Shown here piece after piece: positions 14,463-24,659 of a DNA stretch of 37,500 bases (positions within the stretch are counted from its first letter, which is position 1; each line of letters begins with the position of its first letter). Position numbers and translations under genes: made by a program. Below the pieces are notes generated by a model. It saw nothing but the letters and a program-made list of their open reading frames with translations, searched no databases and was not told the origin of the DNA. This DNA is from Chrysomallon squamiferum (taxonomy: Eukaryota > Mollusca > Gastropoda > Neomphalida > Peltospiridae), in contig CM022679.1 in assembly GCA_012295275.1 (NCBI GenBank), positions 23,612,002 to 23,649,501 on the forward strand. Direction: 5' to 3'.

Positions 14463-15120
14463 TATAATAAAGTATACATGTATCTATGTATCTCTGAATC
14501 TGAGTATGATTGTATGTTTGTATATATGCATGTATGCAGGCACTATATATGTATGTGAGCGTATATATATAAAAATATTATATTCAAAATAATAGCAATT
14601 GTTTTTAAATAGATTATTACACTAAAGCCCACTCTAACCTTCCACATCGGTGCACGACATGAAACAAGCCGGAATAACTGAGATCACAGAAATGTACAAC
14701 TGAAACCCATTAATCCTTTTGAAACAGACACCTAATCAGCACTTGTCGAGGTCAAAGTTAAAATATGTCACTTTCCATTTGCACTGAGACGTCGAATGAC
14801 CCCCAGTAAAGAAGCACGATTTGGTTGAAACGTCAAACGTCACTGGTACAATTTATACATTTGTCTGGTATAGGTCTGCATAGATAATTGCAATGGACAG
14901 TAACATTAATCAAATAGGATAACATAGAGATGTAAACGAAGCGCCATATTGGCTTGTGATAGATGAAAGAATATTTCTTAATGCATTTATATACGCGCGT
15001 GTGCGCTGTCTATACATTCATTACTGATATGCAATATACAGATGTTTATCCATGTATGAAAGGTGTGTATTATGTAATATGTATGTTTGCATCTCACTAA
15101 GTATGTGTGTATATGAATGT
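14463..15120. other. Gene-free unique stretch
   Basis: Segment 14600-14960 is complex, low in repeats and without an exon that I recognise. Confidence 0.5.
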
Positions 15121-15260
15121 ATATATGTATCCATCATTTTATCTATTTCTATCTACATTCATCCATCAGTCTATTCATTTATCCATCCATCCATCCATCC
15201 ATCTATCCGTCTATCTATCTATGTAATAAAATCTATCTATCTATATATATATATACGTCT
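15121..15260. repeat. (ATCC)n and (ATCT)n tetramers
   Basis: ATCC units around 15180-15204, followed by ATCT units and a short TA tract. Confidence 0.9.
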
Positions 15261-15814
15261 CTATGTCTTCTATCTGCCCATCTATCCATCGAATCATTAT
15301 TCGTCTTTTGTTTCTATCTGTCGTGCTATCTAACCTGACATTCAAAACCATACAGCAAAACTGTCTACTCGAGTTCGCTAAAATAACAAAACACTCGTAC
15401 ACATTTCATGTAACAAACTTAGCGTTAATCAAGCTGATTAGCATCAACCACGTGCACGTTCAGTACCACGCGTTGTTGAAATTCCTCACATATCATCACC
15501 AACATACCACAACCACGACTGTACTAATCACCACAGCAGCGCCGTCTAATTATTCTTGCTGTCACAGAAATACTACCACAGTTTAGTGTGATTTTTATGA
15601 TTTATTGAAAGACACTTAAGAATTTCGTTTGTGTGTGTATCTGTGTGTGTGTGTATGTTGTTGTGTGTCTGTGTATTAAAAATGAAGAAAGATTAAGCTT
15701 AGAAAAATAGCAGAACGGCAACAAGAACATCATCATCAACAACAACAACAATAGTAATAATAAATAAATAAATAAATAAATATATAACATTTTATTTTAT
15801 TTTAAAACAAAGAA

Positions 15815-15848
<34 letters not shown>

Positions 15849-16164
15849 CAAAAACTAAAAGAAATAAATAAAATTAATTATGAAACTGAAGAACATGAAA
15901 TTAAATTAAAAAAAAGAAGAAGAAGAAGAAAAGAACAGTGAAATGAGTGATGTGTTAATTTTGTTTTTTATGCCTGTCTTGATTCGTTTCCTTATTAGGA
16001 AATGCTTTTTAGGGTCTTCAGACATCGTGTCTGCACAGTCACTTACAAAAAGTGTTAACGACGTCAACGACATCGATATTTCTGATGAAAATAACACAAC
16101 ACAGATCTATAAACAGAAGCAATAACGAACTAATGAAAAAAATGTCCTTTTTATCAGTCTGTCT

Positions 16165-16195
<31 letters not shown>

Positions 16196-16465
16196 TCTGT
16201 CTGTAGCTCTCAGTTTTTTGGTTCAAAAATACAGCCTTCATTTCGAAACGAAGTAAACGCGATTGGTGCCGGGTTTATATTTATAATGCAAACTGAATAA
16301 CGTCATTATTATTATTTTTTTTTCGTCAAATACGTTAATTTTTAATATTTAGAATTTAATCTTCCAAGCATGGATTCAAACTTTCAGAATGCAGAGAAAG
16401 TGTTAACACCATTATTAAAGACGCTATAAATAAAAAATAAATAAGAAAGAAAGAAAGAAGAAAGA

Positions 16466-16509
<44 letters not shown>

Positions 16510-17090
16510 TAACAACAATAACAACAGCAATAATAAAGATAATAATAATAATAATATAAAATAATAAATATAAAAAAGCCGAATATATATATATATATAT
16601 TATAAAATAAAAGATAATATAATATAAAATAACATGATTTTGTAGAAAGTCGACACAAGTCTGTTAATAAAAACGATATTATGCTATACCAGTTCAGCGG
16701 GAAGATATTTATAAAAAAAAATCCCTTGCTGTCAATCAAAAAAGAGTAACCTATGATGTTACAACACCGTATTTTTATCATCATTATTCAAAATTTTATA
16801 AATTATTAAGGTGTAACAAAGTATCATTAAATAAATAATTCAGTTCATTTATATCTCATTGTTAAAATGTCGTCTCTCCCTTTCACTGAGCGTATTTCGT
16901 GTTCTTTGCAAATCTATATGTATATTCTTTTTAATAAAGATACAAGCAAACAAAAGAAGTCTGAGGCATTACCTCAATACTATATTTATTAGTCTCAGAT
17001 TATTGATATTACTATTACAGAGATTGTTCGTTTGTCTGCCTGTTTCTCGCGTTTTCTTTTGAACTGAAAAAAAATCAATAGAATTTAATT
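15261..17090. other. Gene-free stretch with short A- and T-rich repeats
   Basis: Includes (AAAT)n at about 15764-15782, (AAT)n at 15819-15845 and 16467-16505, (TGTC)n at 16159-16187 and (TA)n at 16583-16600. Frames here, such as 15943-16125, lack domain-like content. Confidence 0.5.
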
Positions 17091-17316
17091 TTTTTTTTTT
17101 TTTTTTTTTTTTGACGGTTTTACATCCGCCAACACGTTTGAAATAGCTGTTACTGAAGAAGTATTGAAAAAAAAAAAAAAAAAAAATGTGGCCTTTGTCT
17201 GTCTGTGTCGAATCAATACAAAAGACAAATGCATGTGTGTATGTGTGCATCTGTCTACCTCCCCACACACACAGAGACAAAGACAGACACATACATACAT
17301 ACATACACACACATAT

Positions 17317-17380
<64 letters not shown>

Positions 17381-17502
17381 CATACATACCTATACATACA
17401 TACACACACACACACATACATACACGCACGCTCTCTCGCGCGCACACACACACACACATACATACACGCACGCTCTCGCACACACACACACACACACACA
17501 CA
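17090..17502. repeat. Poly(T)/poly(A), (TA)n and (CA)n cluster
   Basis: T-run at 17091-17112 and A-run at 17167-17186 flank a 54-base unique spacer, forming an A/T inverted pair. Then (TA)n at about 17327-17378 and two CA tracts, each including a TACACGCACGCTCTC block (duplicated near 17421 and 17463). Confidence 0.93.
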
Positions 17503-18121
17503 TTCAGTTTTCTTCAAGTTAGTTTCTACCACTGCCCAGCACATCTCAACAGCATTTGTTCTGTAACGGCTGAACTCATTATTGTGTGGATTAAGTTATT
17601 AACGGTTAATTATATCTCTTGTATTACCGAAACTTCTGATGATACACTTACACCATGATATGACAAATAACTCTTTATAATTCAAAAGCACAATAGAAAA
17701 TATTAATGAAAACCACATAATTAAACATTATCGTAATGTTATAATAATGGATAGAAGAGAATGCGAGGTATTTAGGGGACTCAGGCTGGTAAGGAGTTTT
17801 CTACACACTCTTTCGCATAATCAATGGACAGACAAACGTATATTCATTATTTATTTTTAATTAATTATTTAAATGTCAATTAATGAAAGGTAAAAAAGAC
17901 AAAAAAAAAAAAAAAAACAACACAGTTAACGATCCTATTCATAAATAACATACAAAAACAAATTTTAACGGTATTTAATTAATAGTATGTTATCTATTTG
18001 TACAAGCTAAATTTACTTCTATTTTATTTTAATGAAATTATTATTGGCATTTTTTTTTTTAAAAGTCTTAATATAGTCATAATTAAAATCCGTATATCTC
18101 AAGTCTTCAATTTTTTTTTTA

Positions 18122-18153
<32 letters not shown>

Positions 18154-18271
18154 GCCCATGTAAAATTTTCTGCATTCTTTTATAAAAATACATTTATTAA
18201 AAATACTAAATTTTAAATACTCACTTTTGAAATAAATATACAACTACCTTTCTCACTGTAAAAAAATGATG

Positions 18272-18325
<54 letters not shown>

Positions 18326-18620
18326 GTTCCTAAGAAATAAACTATCTACGGAGAAACGAAATATCTGTTTAAAAAAAATAAAAAAAAAAATAAAAAAAAG
18401 AAAAATGAAACCGAAATTCAGATAAATAAATAAATGACCTATGAACAGTTTACATAACGTAAAATAATAAATAAATAATCTAAATCAGTTTTAAAACATT
18501 TTTATTTAAAATCTTATCTTTATGTACTTGCATAACAGTTTTCTACGTATCATCAACAATTTTAAACTTACGTCTACAAATTACATTGAACCGTGAACGT
18601 ACGCTCATCCAGTTACCAGT
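17503..18620. other. Gene-free stretch downstream of the GON gene
   Basis: AT-rich with poly(A) and poly(T) runs and (AAT)n at 18267-18323. It includes one copy of a duplicated segment (see 18048-18180). Confidence 0.5.
18048..18180. repeat. Duplicated segment, copy outside the GON gene
   Basis: A 28-base identical block (ATAGTCATAATTAAAATCCG through ATATCTC, 18073-18100) also occurs at 19533-19560. In both, a poly(T) tract follows and then GTAAAATT, one variable base and TCTGCAT. The two are in the same orientation. Confidence 0.8.
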
Positions 18621-18660
18621 ATTTTATTTTATTTTATTTTATTTTATCATTTTTTTTATT
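18621..18660 (-). terminator. Candidate poly(A) signals of the GON gene
   Basis: About 155 nt past the stop at 18815 the minus strand has AATAAA (plus-strand TTTATT at 18655-18660), followed by several more in a repeated AATAAAATAAAA stretch. Simple repeats generate this motif by chance, so the exact cleavage point is unclear. Confidence 0.4.
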
Positions 18661-18814
18661 TTGTTACATGTATTCTGCATCCATTTCTACTTGACACCAT
18701 TCATTCTACAACATTTTCTACTTAAGTAGACAGTCACTCGAATTTTTTTTTTAATCTGCTGTTCATCAATAAAATTGAATCCCACAGCTATTGTTAATAA
18801 CACCGTCGACTGAA

Positions 18815-21763
18815 TCACTCTTTTGAGAAAGCCGGATTGTCTACGGCGCTTCTTTTGTCAGTGTCGTTGTTGTTGTCGTTGTCGTCGTCGTCGTCTATCG
18901 GTATCTCCACGCTGACTGTTGACGGCGTTTCCTTGGCGTCGTTCTTGATATCTTTGCCTATTGATTTCGGACTCAGTGTGCTTGCGGCAGGTTTTTTACT
19001 TTCGCTTTCATTCGACAAATGCAGTAAATCTCTGAGCTGTGAATTCCACGCGATAAAAGCTTCTTTCACAGATGGGACTGTTTTCCTGTGTGTCGAATAT
19101 AGAATTAATAACAATAAATAAATAATATATTATTAGTTTGGTGGTTAAAGTTTATTTATTCATTTTTAAGTTTGTTCGTTGTTGTTGTTTTTTTTTGTTT
19201 TTTTTTTTAATGATTAATGAGATTTCAAAATGAACGAATGGATGTGAATATGAATTTTTTTTTTTTTTTATTATTTTTTTTTTTATAAATCTGGTGTGTC
19301 TTAACGAGATTCAAACTGATATTATCATCTCTAATGCTTTTTCATGTATGTATTTTTGTTTTTTTCTTTCAAGTGTGAGATGCGCGCACGTGAAGGTGTG
19401 TGTGTGTGTGCGTGTGTGTCAGCACTTTAATTTATTTATCCTGTTTCATTATGAGATCTCAAATAGTATTTTCTCTAGTGCTGGTCTGTTTTAACTTACG
19501 GTTTTTCTAAGCATTTTTATTTTAATTTCAACATAGTCATAATTAAAATCCGTATATCTCCAGTTTTCTAAGGGGGTTTTACTCTTGTTTTCTTACTTTT
19601 TTTTTTTTTTTTTTTTTCTTTGTTTGCAGGTAAAATTATCTGCATATATGAAAATAAGAAGAAGAAGAAGAAGAAACGGCGACTTACCTGATGTAAGCGA
19701 GAAAGAGTCCCGGGAGAGCCGCCATACAGAAAACTATGACAGCAAGAGCGAAGGACTGCACCCCTCCAGCCTTCGCTGCTGTTAATACTGGCACTAAAAA
19801 CAGACAAACCTCTCCTTGATAAACAATGAACTGAATGTTTGTTTATCGGTCACACTGAAACAAACTTATTCCGTTGTTGTTATCATTATTTTATTTATTT
19901 AATTTATTTATTTATTTGTTTGTTTGTTTATTAATTATCATTATCATCATCATCATTATTATTATTGTCATCATCCTCCTCATCATTATTATTATTTTTT
20001 AATTATTATTATTATCATTATCATTATTATTATTATTTTATTATTATTATTATTATTCTTAAGTTATTGTTGTTGTTGTTATTATTAATATTAGTATTAT
20101 TACTAAAACTATTATAATGTTTTGATATTTTTGTACTAGGAAAAGTAGAAACAGCAGCATAGTGGTAGTGGTGGTACTAATAGCAGTAGTAGTAGTGGTA
20201 GTAGTAGTAGTAGTAGTAGTAGAAGTAGTAGCAGCAGCAGTAATAATAGTAGAAGTAGTTGTAGAAGCCTAACAAAGGAAACTAATGTAAGGGTTATTAG
20301 TTATAGCATTAGATTATAGCGTCTAGATACCCAGAGACAAGTCAGTGGCATAATCTTTGGCTGGAACGGGAAATAGCCTGAAATCGACTCCTAAAAGAAC
20401 TGACCTTTAAACGTGTTAAGCGTGACCAAAGAGAATAAGTTAAATATCTGTTATGTAAAAAAAAAAAAAAAAAAAAAAACATTCGTCAATAGAAATAAGC
20501 GAAATTATGTTTACAAAAAGAGCTGACGATTGTTTTCTATTCAGTTTATATTAATAACAATAACAAGAGTTATCTGAAGAATAAGCATTTGTGTAAACAA
20601 ACAGAATAACTAAAGAACGTAAACAAATGTTTTTTTTAAGTGTCAAACGCGTACGCTATTGAAAATAAACAACACTTACTTATGTAAAATTCAGCATTAA
20701 TGTAAATAAATGCAATGTCGGCTTGTTAGTAATGTATGTCACGAAAACACAGAAACAAAACAAACAGCTCGAAAAGAACAAATAAAGTATTATTACCATT
20801 AACAATAGCAATAGTGCTGTTATTGTTACTACTTCTTCTCCTAAACTTACTGCTATTTCTACAACAACAACAACTATTACTATTACTATTAGTGTTGCGA
20901 CTCAACTAAAACTATTACTGGTACACCGACCACTGTTGTTATTGCTGCTGCTACTACTACTACATCTACAACAACAACAACAACAACTACTACTACTACT
21001 ACTACTACTAATAATAATAATAACAATACTAAAACAGCATAAAAATAATAATTGTAATAACAACAACAACTACTACTACTACTAATAATAATAATAATAA
21101 TGACAGCAACAACAAAAGCAACAGCATCGTCACCAGCAGCAACAGGAACAGCAACAAAAACAACAGCATCATCACCAGCAGCAACAGGAACAGCAACAAA
21201 AACAACAACATCATCACCAGCAGCAACAGGAACAGCAACAAAAACAACAACATCATCACCAGCAGCAACAGGAACAGCAACAAAAACAACAGCATCATCA
21301 CTACCAGCAACAGGAACAGCAACAAAAACAACAACATCATCACCAGCAGCAACAGGAACAGCAACAAAAACAACAACATCATCACCAGCAGCAACAGGAA
21401 CAGCAACAAAAACAACATGATAGTTTTAACGTACCCTTGCATTTCGTTTCTGACTGACACGTTTCACTCACGATTTTGTTAGTCGGCCCCACACACGTAA
21501 CCCCGCCTTGCTGAGGCTTGGGATTCTTACAGACTCGTGAGAAATATGCCAGTCTTTCACCAACGTCGCACGTCGCATTGCATCGTCCTTTCATAAACTG
21601 CAACCACGACGTCCACTGCCCGTCCACTGCAAAATGTTTTTAATTTATTTTATTTATTTATTTTAATTTTATTTTATTAATTAATTATTTTAATTTATTT
21701 TTTATTTTATTAGTGGTAATGTTATTATCGTTGTTACTCTTGTTGTTCTGGTTGTTGTTGTTA

Positions 21764-21815
<52 letters not shown>

Positions 21816-22793
21816 TAATTATTATTATTGTTATTATTTATTTATTTATTTATTTGTTTATTTATTTATTATTTTTTTTTTTTATTTATTAACAATTGTA
21901 GTTGTTAATAAATAAAAAATAAATAAATAACACACACAAACACACACACACTTTTATATATTTAAAATTTTTAAAAATTATGTTTAAATTAGATAACTAT
22001 ACCACATATAATAGACGGCTTGCATGTAAGTGTATGCTTGCATGTGTGAGTGCTTAGTATTATTTTCTAAATCACTAATATCACTGAGAAATCAATCAAA
22101 TGACAAAATAGCTTTATTTATAAAATGACATTACTTTTGACCTATTCATAAACAGACGTTATAGTTACCCTGATTTGTAGATGAAATAAAAACCTCTGCT
22201 GAAATACTCTAATTCATAACTGATATTAAATTTATTTTGACTCGCAGTTGATATTATATGCATCTTGACTCGTAAATGTCATTATATTTACTCCGACCCG
22301 TAAATAACATCATTCTTACCTTGTTTCGCAGATGTCATTATATTTACTCCGACCCGTCAATAACATCATTCTTAATATGACACGTAATTGGCATCATTCT
22401 TACCTTGTTTCGCAAATGCCATTACATTTATCTCGACTCGTAAATACCACAATAATTGTCTTTGTCTTTGTCTTATACTTATCTTCTCTCGTAAATAAGG
22501 TATAAAAATAACACTGCACGTAATCAAACATTATGTGTTTATCTTGACCTGTACTTTATGAATTAATGTAAAACTTTAAATGGTACGATACAGAATGTTT
22601 AAGACAGCTCATATTTTTCTTACCACGACCCGTATAATATTTCAGTCTAAGCGGACCTGCGGGTCTACAGGTGCCACAAAATCCACCGCATCGCAATAAA
22701 TGTTTTTGACCTCCGTATGTTATTTTGTGTTCCGCTAGAGTAGTATCATTACCATAGGTTTCCCACTTTACCTTCATAATAATAATAATAATA

Positions 22794-22837
<44 letters not shown>

Positions 22838-22948
22838 AATAATAAAGTAAACACCTATTCATACCAAGATATATAGAAAGGAAAGGTACCTATATAGATA
22901 TAGATAGACAGATATATATATAATAATATGTATAGGTGGTATATACAT

Positions 22949-23019
<71 letters not shown>

Positions 23020-23581
23020 ATTGTTTATCTTTTCCTCTCATTTCCTCTTTTAACATATAAATATATACATAACAATAAACAACACACACACACACGCACG
23101 CACACACACACCTACATATGCCTTCTTACACACATATAAACATAAACATATATATATATATATATATGTGCAAAAAGGCATATGTAGGTGTGTGTGTGTG
23201 TGTGTGGCAAGGAGATGGAGAGACACAGTAAGAAACTAAAGAACTAAATATTAAATGCTTATACTTCACTGTAACGACTCACTGAGGGATCTACGACCAG
23301 ACCCGTATTTCTTGTGTCGATAACGAAAAAACCCTTCACTCCACAAGTGGACTCCACCCCACCCTCATTGCTGTTGTAGCAGTCGCCAGCCGTGCCGTAG
23401 GGAAGAGGATTCCAAAAATAGGAACTGAAGGAAAAATCACTGACATTGACGGCCATCGTCTGAAAATTGACGAAAATCGCCGATATACCGATAATCGATT
23501 TATCCATCCGCCATCTTTTAATTATTTTACTTATTTTGTTTATCTGATGTGATGTATTTTAATACTTGAATAATTACTTTA

Positions 23582-23617
<36 letters not shown>

Positions 23618-24187
23618 AACAATAACAAAAGTTAGAAAAAAAAAAATATATATATATATATATATTTAGACATCATTTTCGTGAACTAATGTTATTATCG
23701 TTTTTACTTTGTTGTCTGGTTGTTGTTGTTGTTTTTTATTATTATTACACCCCCAGAAAATTGCCAGTTTTACTTACTTTGGTGTCAATTCTGATTTTGC
23801 TATAATTAATGCTGCCAGGAGCGGCAAACGGTGGCGACGTGTCTTTCAGTCCCTGGCAGTGATAAAAAGATACGTCGGGGTAGTCGCCGCCGTTGTAGTA
23901 GTGCAATGTAAGGTATTCCACGGGCTCACTGACCATACTGTCACAGAACACGCCTACTGATTTGCCGCCTAAAATTTCTGGAAATACTGCATAGTGACCG
24001 TTTTTTGATACTTTCCTCAGCTTTTTCAGATCAGAACAGTTGACTGGGTGAATTCCAACTAAAATGTGGAACACAGAAAGATTCGATGTTTTGTCTTGTG
24101 AGAGTTTTTGTTAGTAAGGAAATTTTTTGTTCTTTTATACATACATACATACATACGTACATACATACACACACATACATACATACA

Positions 24188-24218
<31 letters not shown>

Positions 24219-24224
24219 GAATGA

Positions 24225-24265
<41 letters not shown>

Positions 24266-24354
24266 CTTTGAAATTAATTTTTAAAACAATTATAGACTTA
24301 TACTATATTAATAACAAAGACAAATCATACTTACAAATTTACAAAGTTCATGCT

Positions 24355-24444
<90 letters not shown>

Positions 24445-24640
24445 TATAATGTAACAGTATAAGGGAAATAACTCTTACCGGTTGACATACTTTAACTATT
24501 TAGCCTCCCTTGATATGTACTGATTTATTTGTTTATAAACATCAATTCATAAAACACAATAACATACATTATAATAAGTAATACGCACCACAGTTTTTAA
24601 GCAACAGTTGTATTGTCAAAATCCACCGTATAATCTTCAT
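18815..24640 (-). CDS. Single-pass membrane protein with GON domain, TSP1 repeat and acidic tail (7 exons, 408 aa)
   Basis: Exons, 5' to 3' on the minus strand, are 24640-24589, 24058-23778, 23459-23283, 22771-22624, 21626-21435, 19793-19688 and 19085-18815. They sum to 1,227 nt including the stop, and all phases agree. Residues 1-17 (MKIIRWILTIQLLLKNC) look like a signal peptide. Residues 22-219 match the GON domain of ADAMTS9/ADAMTS20/GON-1, with hallmarks SKIRID, PLPYGTAGDCY (129-139) and RCGGFCGTC (197-205). Residues 221-283 form a thrombospondin type 1 repeat (W224, W227, six cysteines) on its own phase 1-1 exon, as is usual for TSP1. Residues 296-318 are a hydrophobic helix followed by RK, the stop-transfer side. 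The 89-residue tail has an acidic D/N run (383-394) and a DNPAF motif (401-405) near the C-terminus. No metalloprotease domain is visible. A cell-surface adhesion or matrix-binding role is inference. Exon 3-4 junction choice: donor GTGAGT after TCA and acceptor before GTAAAG give the spacing seen in GON proteins; a weaker donor 24 nt further on would add residues. Confidence 0.85.
19505..19650. repeat. Duplicated segment, copy inside the last GON-gene intron
   Basis: Partner of 18048-18180. It lies in the intron between the transmembrane exon (19688-19793) and the tail exon (18815-19085) and ends about 35 bases short of the transmembrane exon. Confidence 0.8.
19870..20270. repeat. (TTTA)/(TTA)n and (GTA)n tracts in a GON-gene intron
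   Basis: TTA-type repeats at 19880-20080 and GTA/GTG triplets at 20155-20270. Confidence 0.9.
20461..20480. repeat. Poly(A) run
   Basis: About 22 adenines on the plus strand, inside intron sequence of the GON gene. Confidence 0.9.
20940..21100. repeat. Triplet repeats (ACT, AAC, AAT)
   Basis: Alternating CTA, AAC and AAT triplets leading into the 42-bp minisatellite. Confidence 0.9.
21131..21417. repeat. 42-bp minisatellite beside the TSP1 exon
   Basis: Seven unit starts at 21131, 21173, 21215, 21257, 21299, 21341 and 21383, exactly 42 bases apart, built on CACCAGCAGCAACAGGAACA plus GCAACAAAAACAACARCATCAT. It lies in the intron, beginning 12 bases beyond the donor of the TSP1 exon. The unit length is a multiple of three, so long frames exist on both strands, but these are not evidence of protein. 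Confidence 0.96.
21640..21935. repeat. (TTTA)n and (TTA)n tracts in a GON-gene intron
   Basis: Low-complexity TTTA and TTA units, with pure TTA at about 21765-21815, immediately upstream (in transcript sense) of the TSP1 exon. Confidence 0.93.
22230..22560 (-). repeat. Degenerate ~28-bp tandem repeat resembling the adjacent 5' splice site
   Basis: About eleven imperfect units, plus-strand consensus close to TTACTCCGACCCGTAAATAACATCAT. The end of the GON exon with its donor (22615-22640) reads TTCTTACCACGACCCGTATAATATT on the plus strand, so it looks like a further unit. On the transcript strand two units carry AAG|GTAAGA, near 22316 and 22400. Confidence 0.75.
22777..22846. repeat. (AAT)n and (ATG)n tract next to a splice acceptor
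   Basis: On the transcript strand this CAT/ATT tract serves as the U-rich sequence before the acceptor of exon 4 (ends at 22772). Confidence 0.93.
22957..23016. repeat. (TA)n microsatellite
   Basis: About 30 TA units in the intron between GON exons 3 and 4. Confidence 0.96.
23101..23198. repeat. Perfect 24-bp inverted repeat (hairpin)
   Basis: Left arm 23101-23124 (CACACACACACCTACATATG then CCTT) is the exact reverse complement of 23175-23198. The loop of about 50 bases contains further complementary CA/TA and TA/TG sequence, so the stem can extend imperfectly. It is intronic in the GON gene. Confidence 0.9.
23585..23665. repeat. (GT)n and (TA)n tracts
   Basis: GT dinucleotides then TA, a 20-base spacer, an A-run and TA again, in the intron between GON exons 2 and 3. 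Confidence 0.92.
24139..24260. repeat. (TACA)n and (TA)n tracts
   Basis: About 19 TACA tetramers with a CACA interruption, then (TA)n at about 24228-24260, in the first coding intron of the GON gene. Confidence 0.95.
24354..24442. repeat. (CA)n to (GA)n compound microsatellite
   Basis: Short CA tract directly followed by about 37 GA units, in the first coding intron of the GON gene. Confidence 0.96.
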
Positions 24641-24654
24641 ATGGGCAAAGACAT
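24589..24654 (-). promoter_or_regulatory. Start context of the GON gene: leader splice acceptor and short upstream ORF
   Basis: The minus strand reads a pyrimidine-rich stretch ending TTTACAG just before position 24654, a good 3' splice site, so the start codon probably sits in an exon preceded by a non-coding leader exon. Right after that acceptor is an ATG in another frame (ATG TCT TTG CCC ATA TGA). Its stop TGA overlaps the main start as ATGA. The main ATG at 24640 was chosen because it opens the only frame with a signal peptide and joins in phase 1 to the GON exon. Confidence 0.45.
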
Positions 24655-24659
24655 CTGTA

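Noticed and set aside
17085-17658. Overlapping long frames on both strands
   Set aside because: All cross the TA/CA cluster and homopolymers; the His/Thr and Tyr/Ile content is repeat-derived.
19568-19807. 79-codon minus-strand frame across the transmembrane exon
   Set aside because: A different frame of the same exon gives a proper membrane helix and fits intron phases on both sides, so this frame is a shadow.
21100-21420. Plus-strand Thr/Ala/Ser repeat protein, mucin-like
   Set aside because: Antisense to an intron; seven identical 14-residue blocks arise from the minisatellite and there is no leader or flanking exon.
21029-21460. 143-codon minus-strand Leu/Phe-rich frame, transmembrane-like
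   Set aside because: It is exon 5's intron read through the 42-bp minisatellite and triplet repeats; hydrophobicity follows from the TTG/CTG triplets.
22936-23139. TA-rich Tyr/Ile frame
   Set aside because: Pure translation of a (TA)n tract inside an intron.
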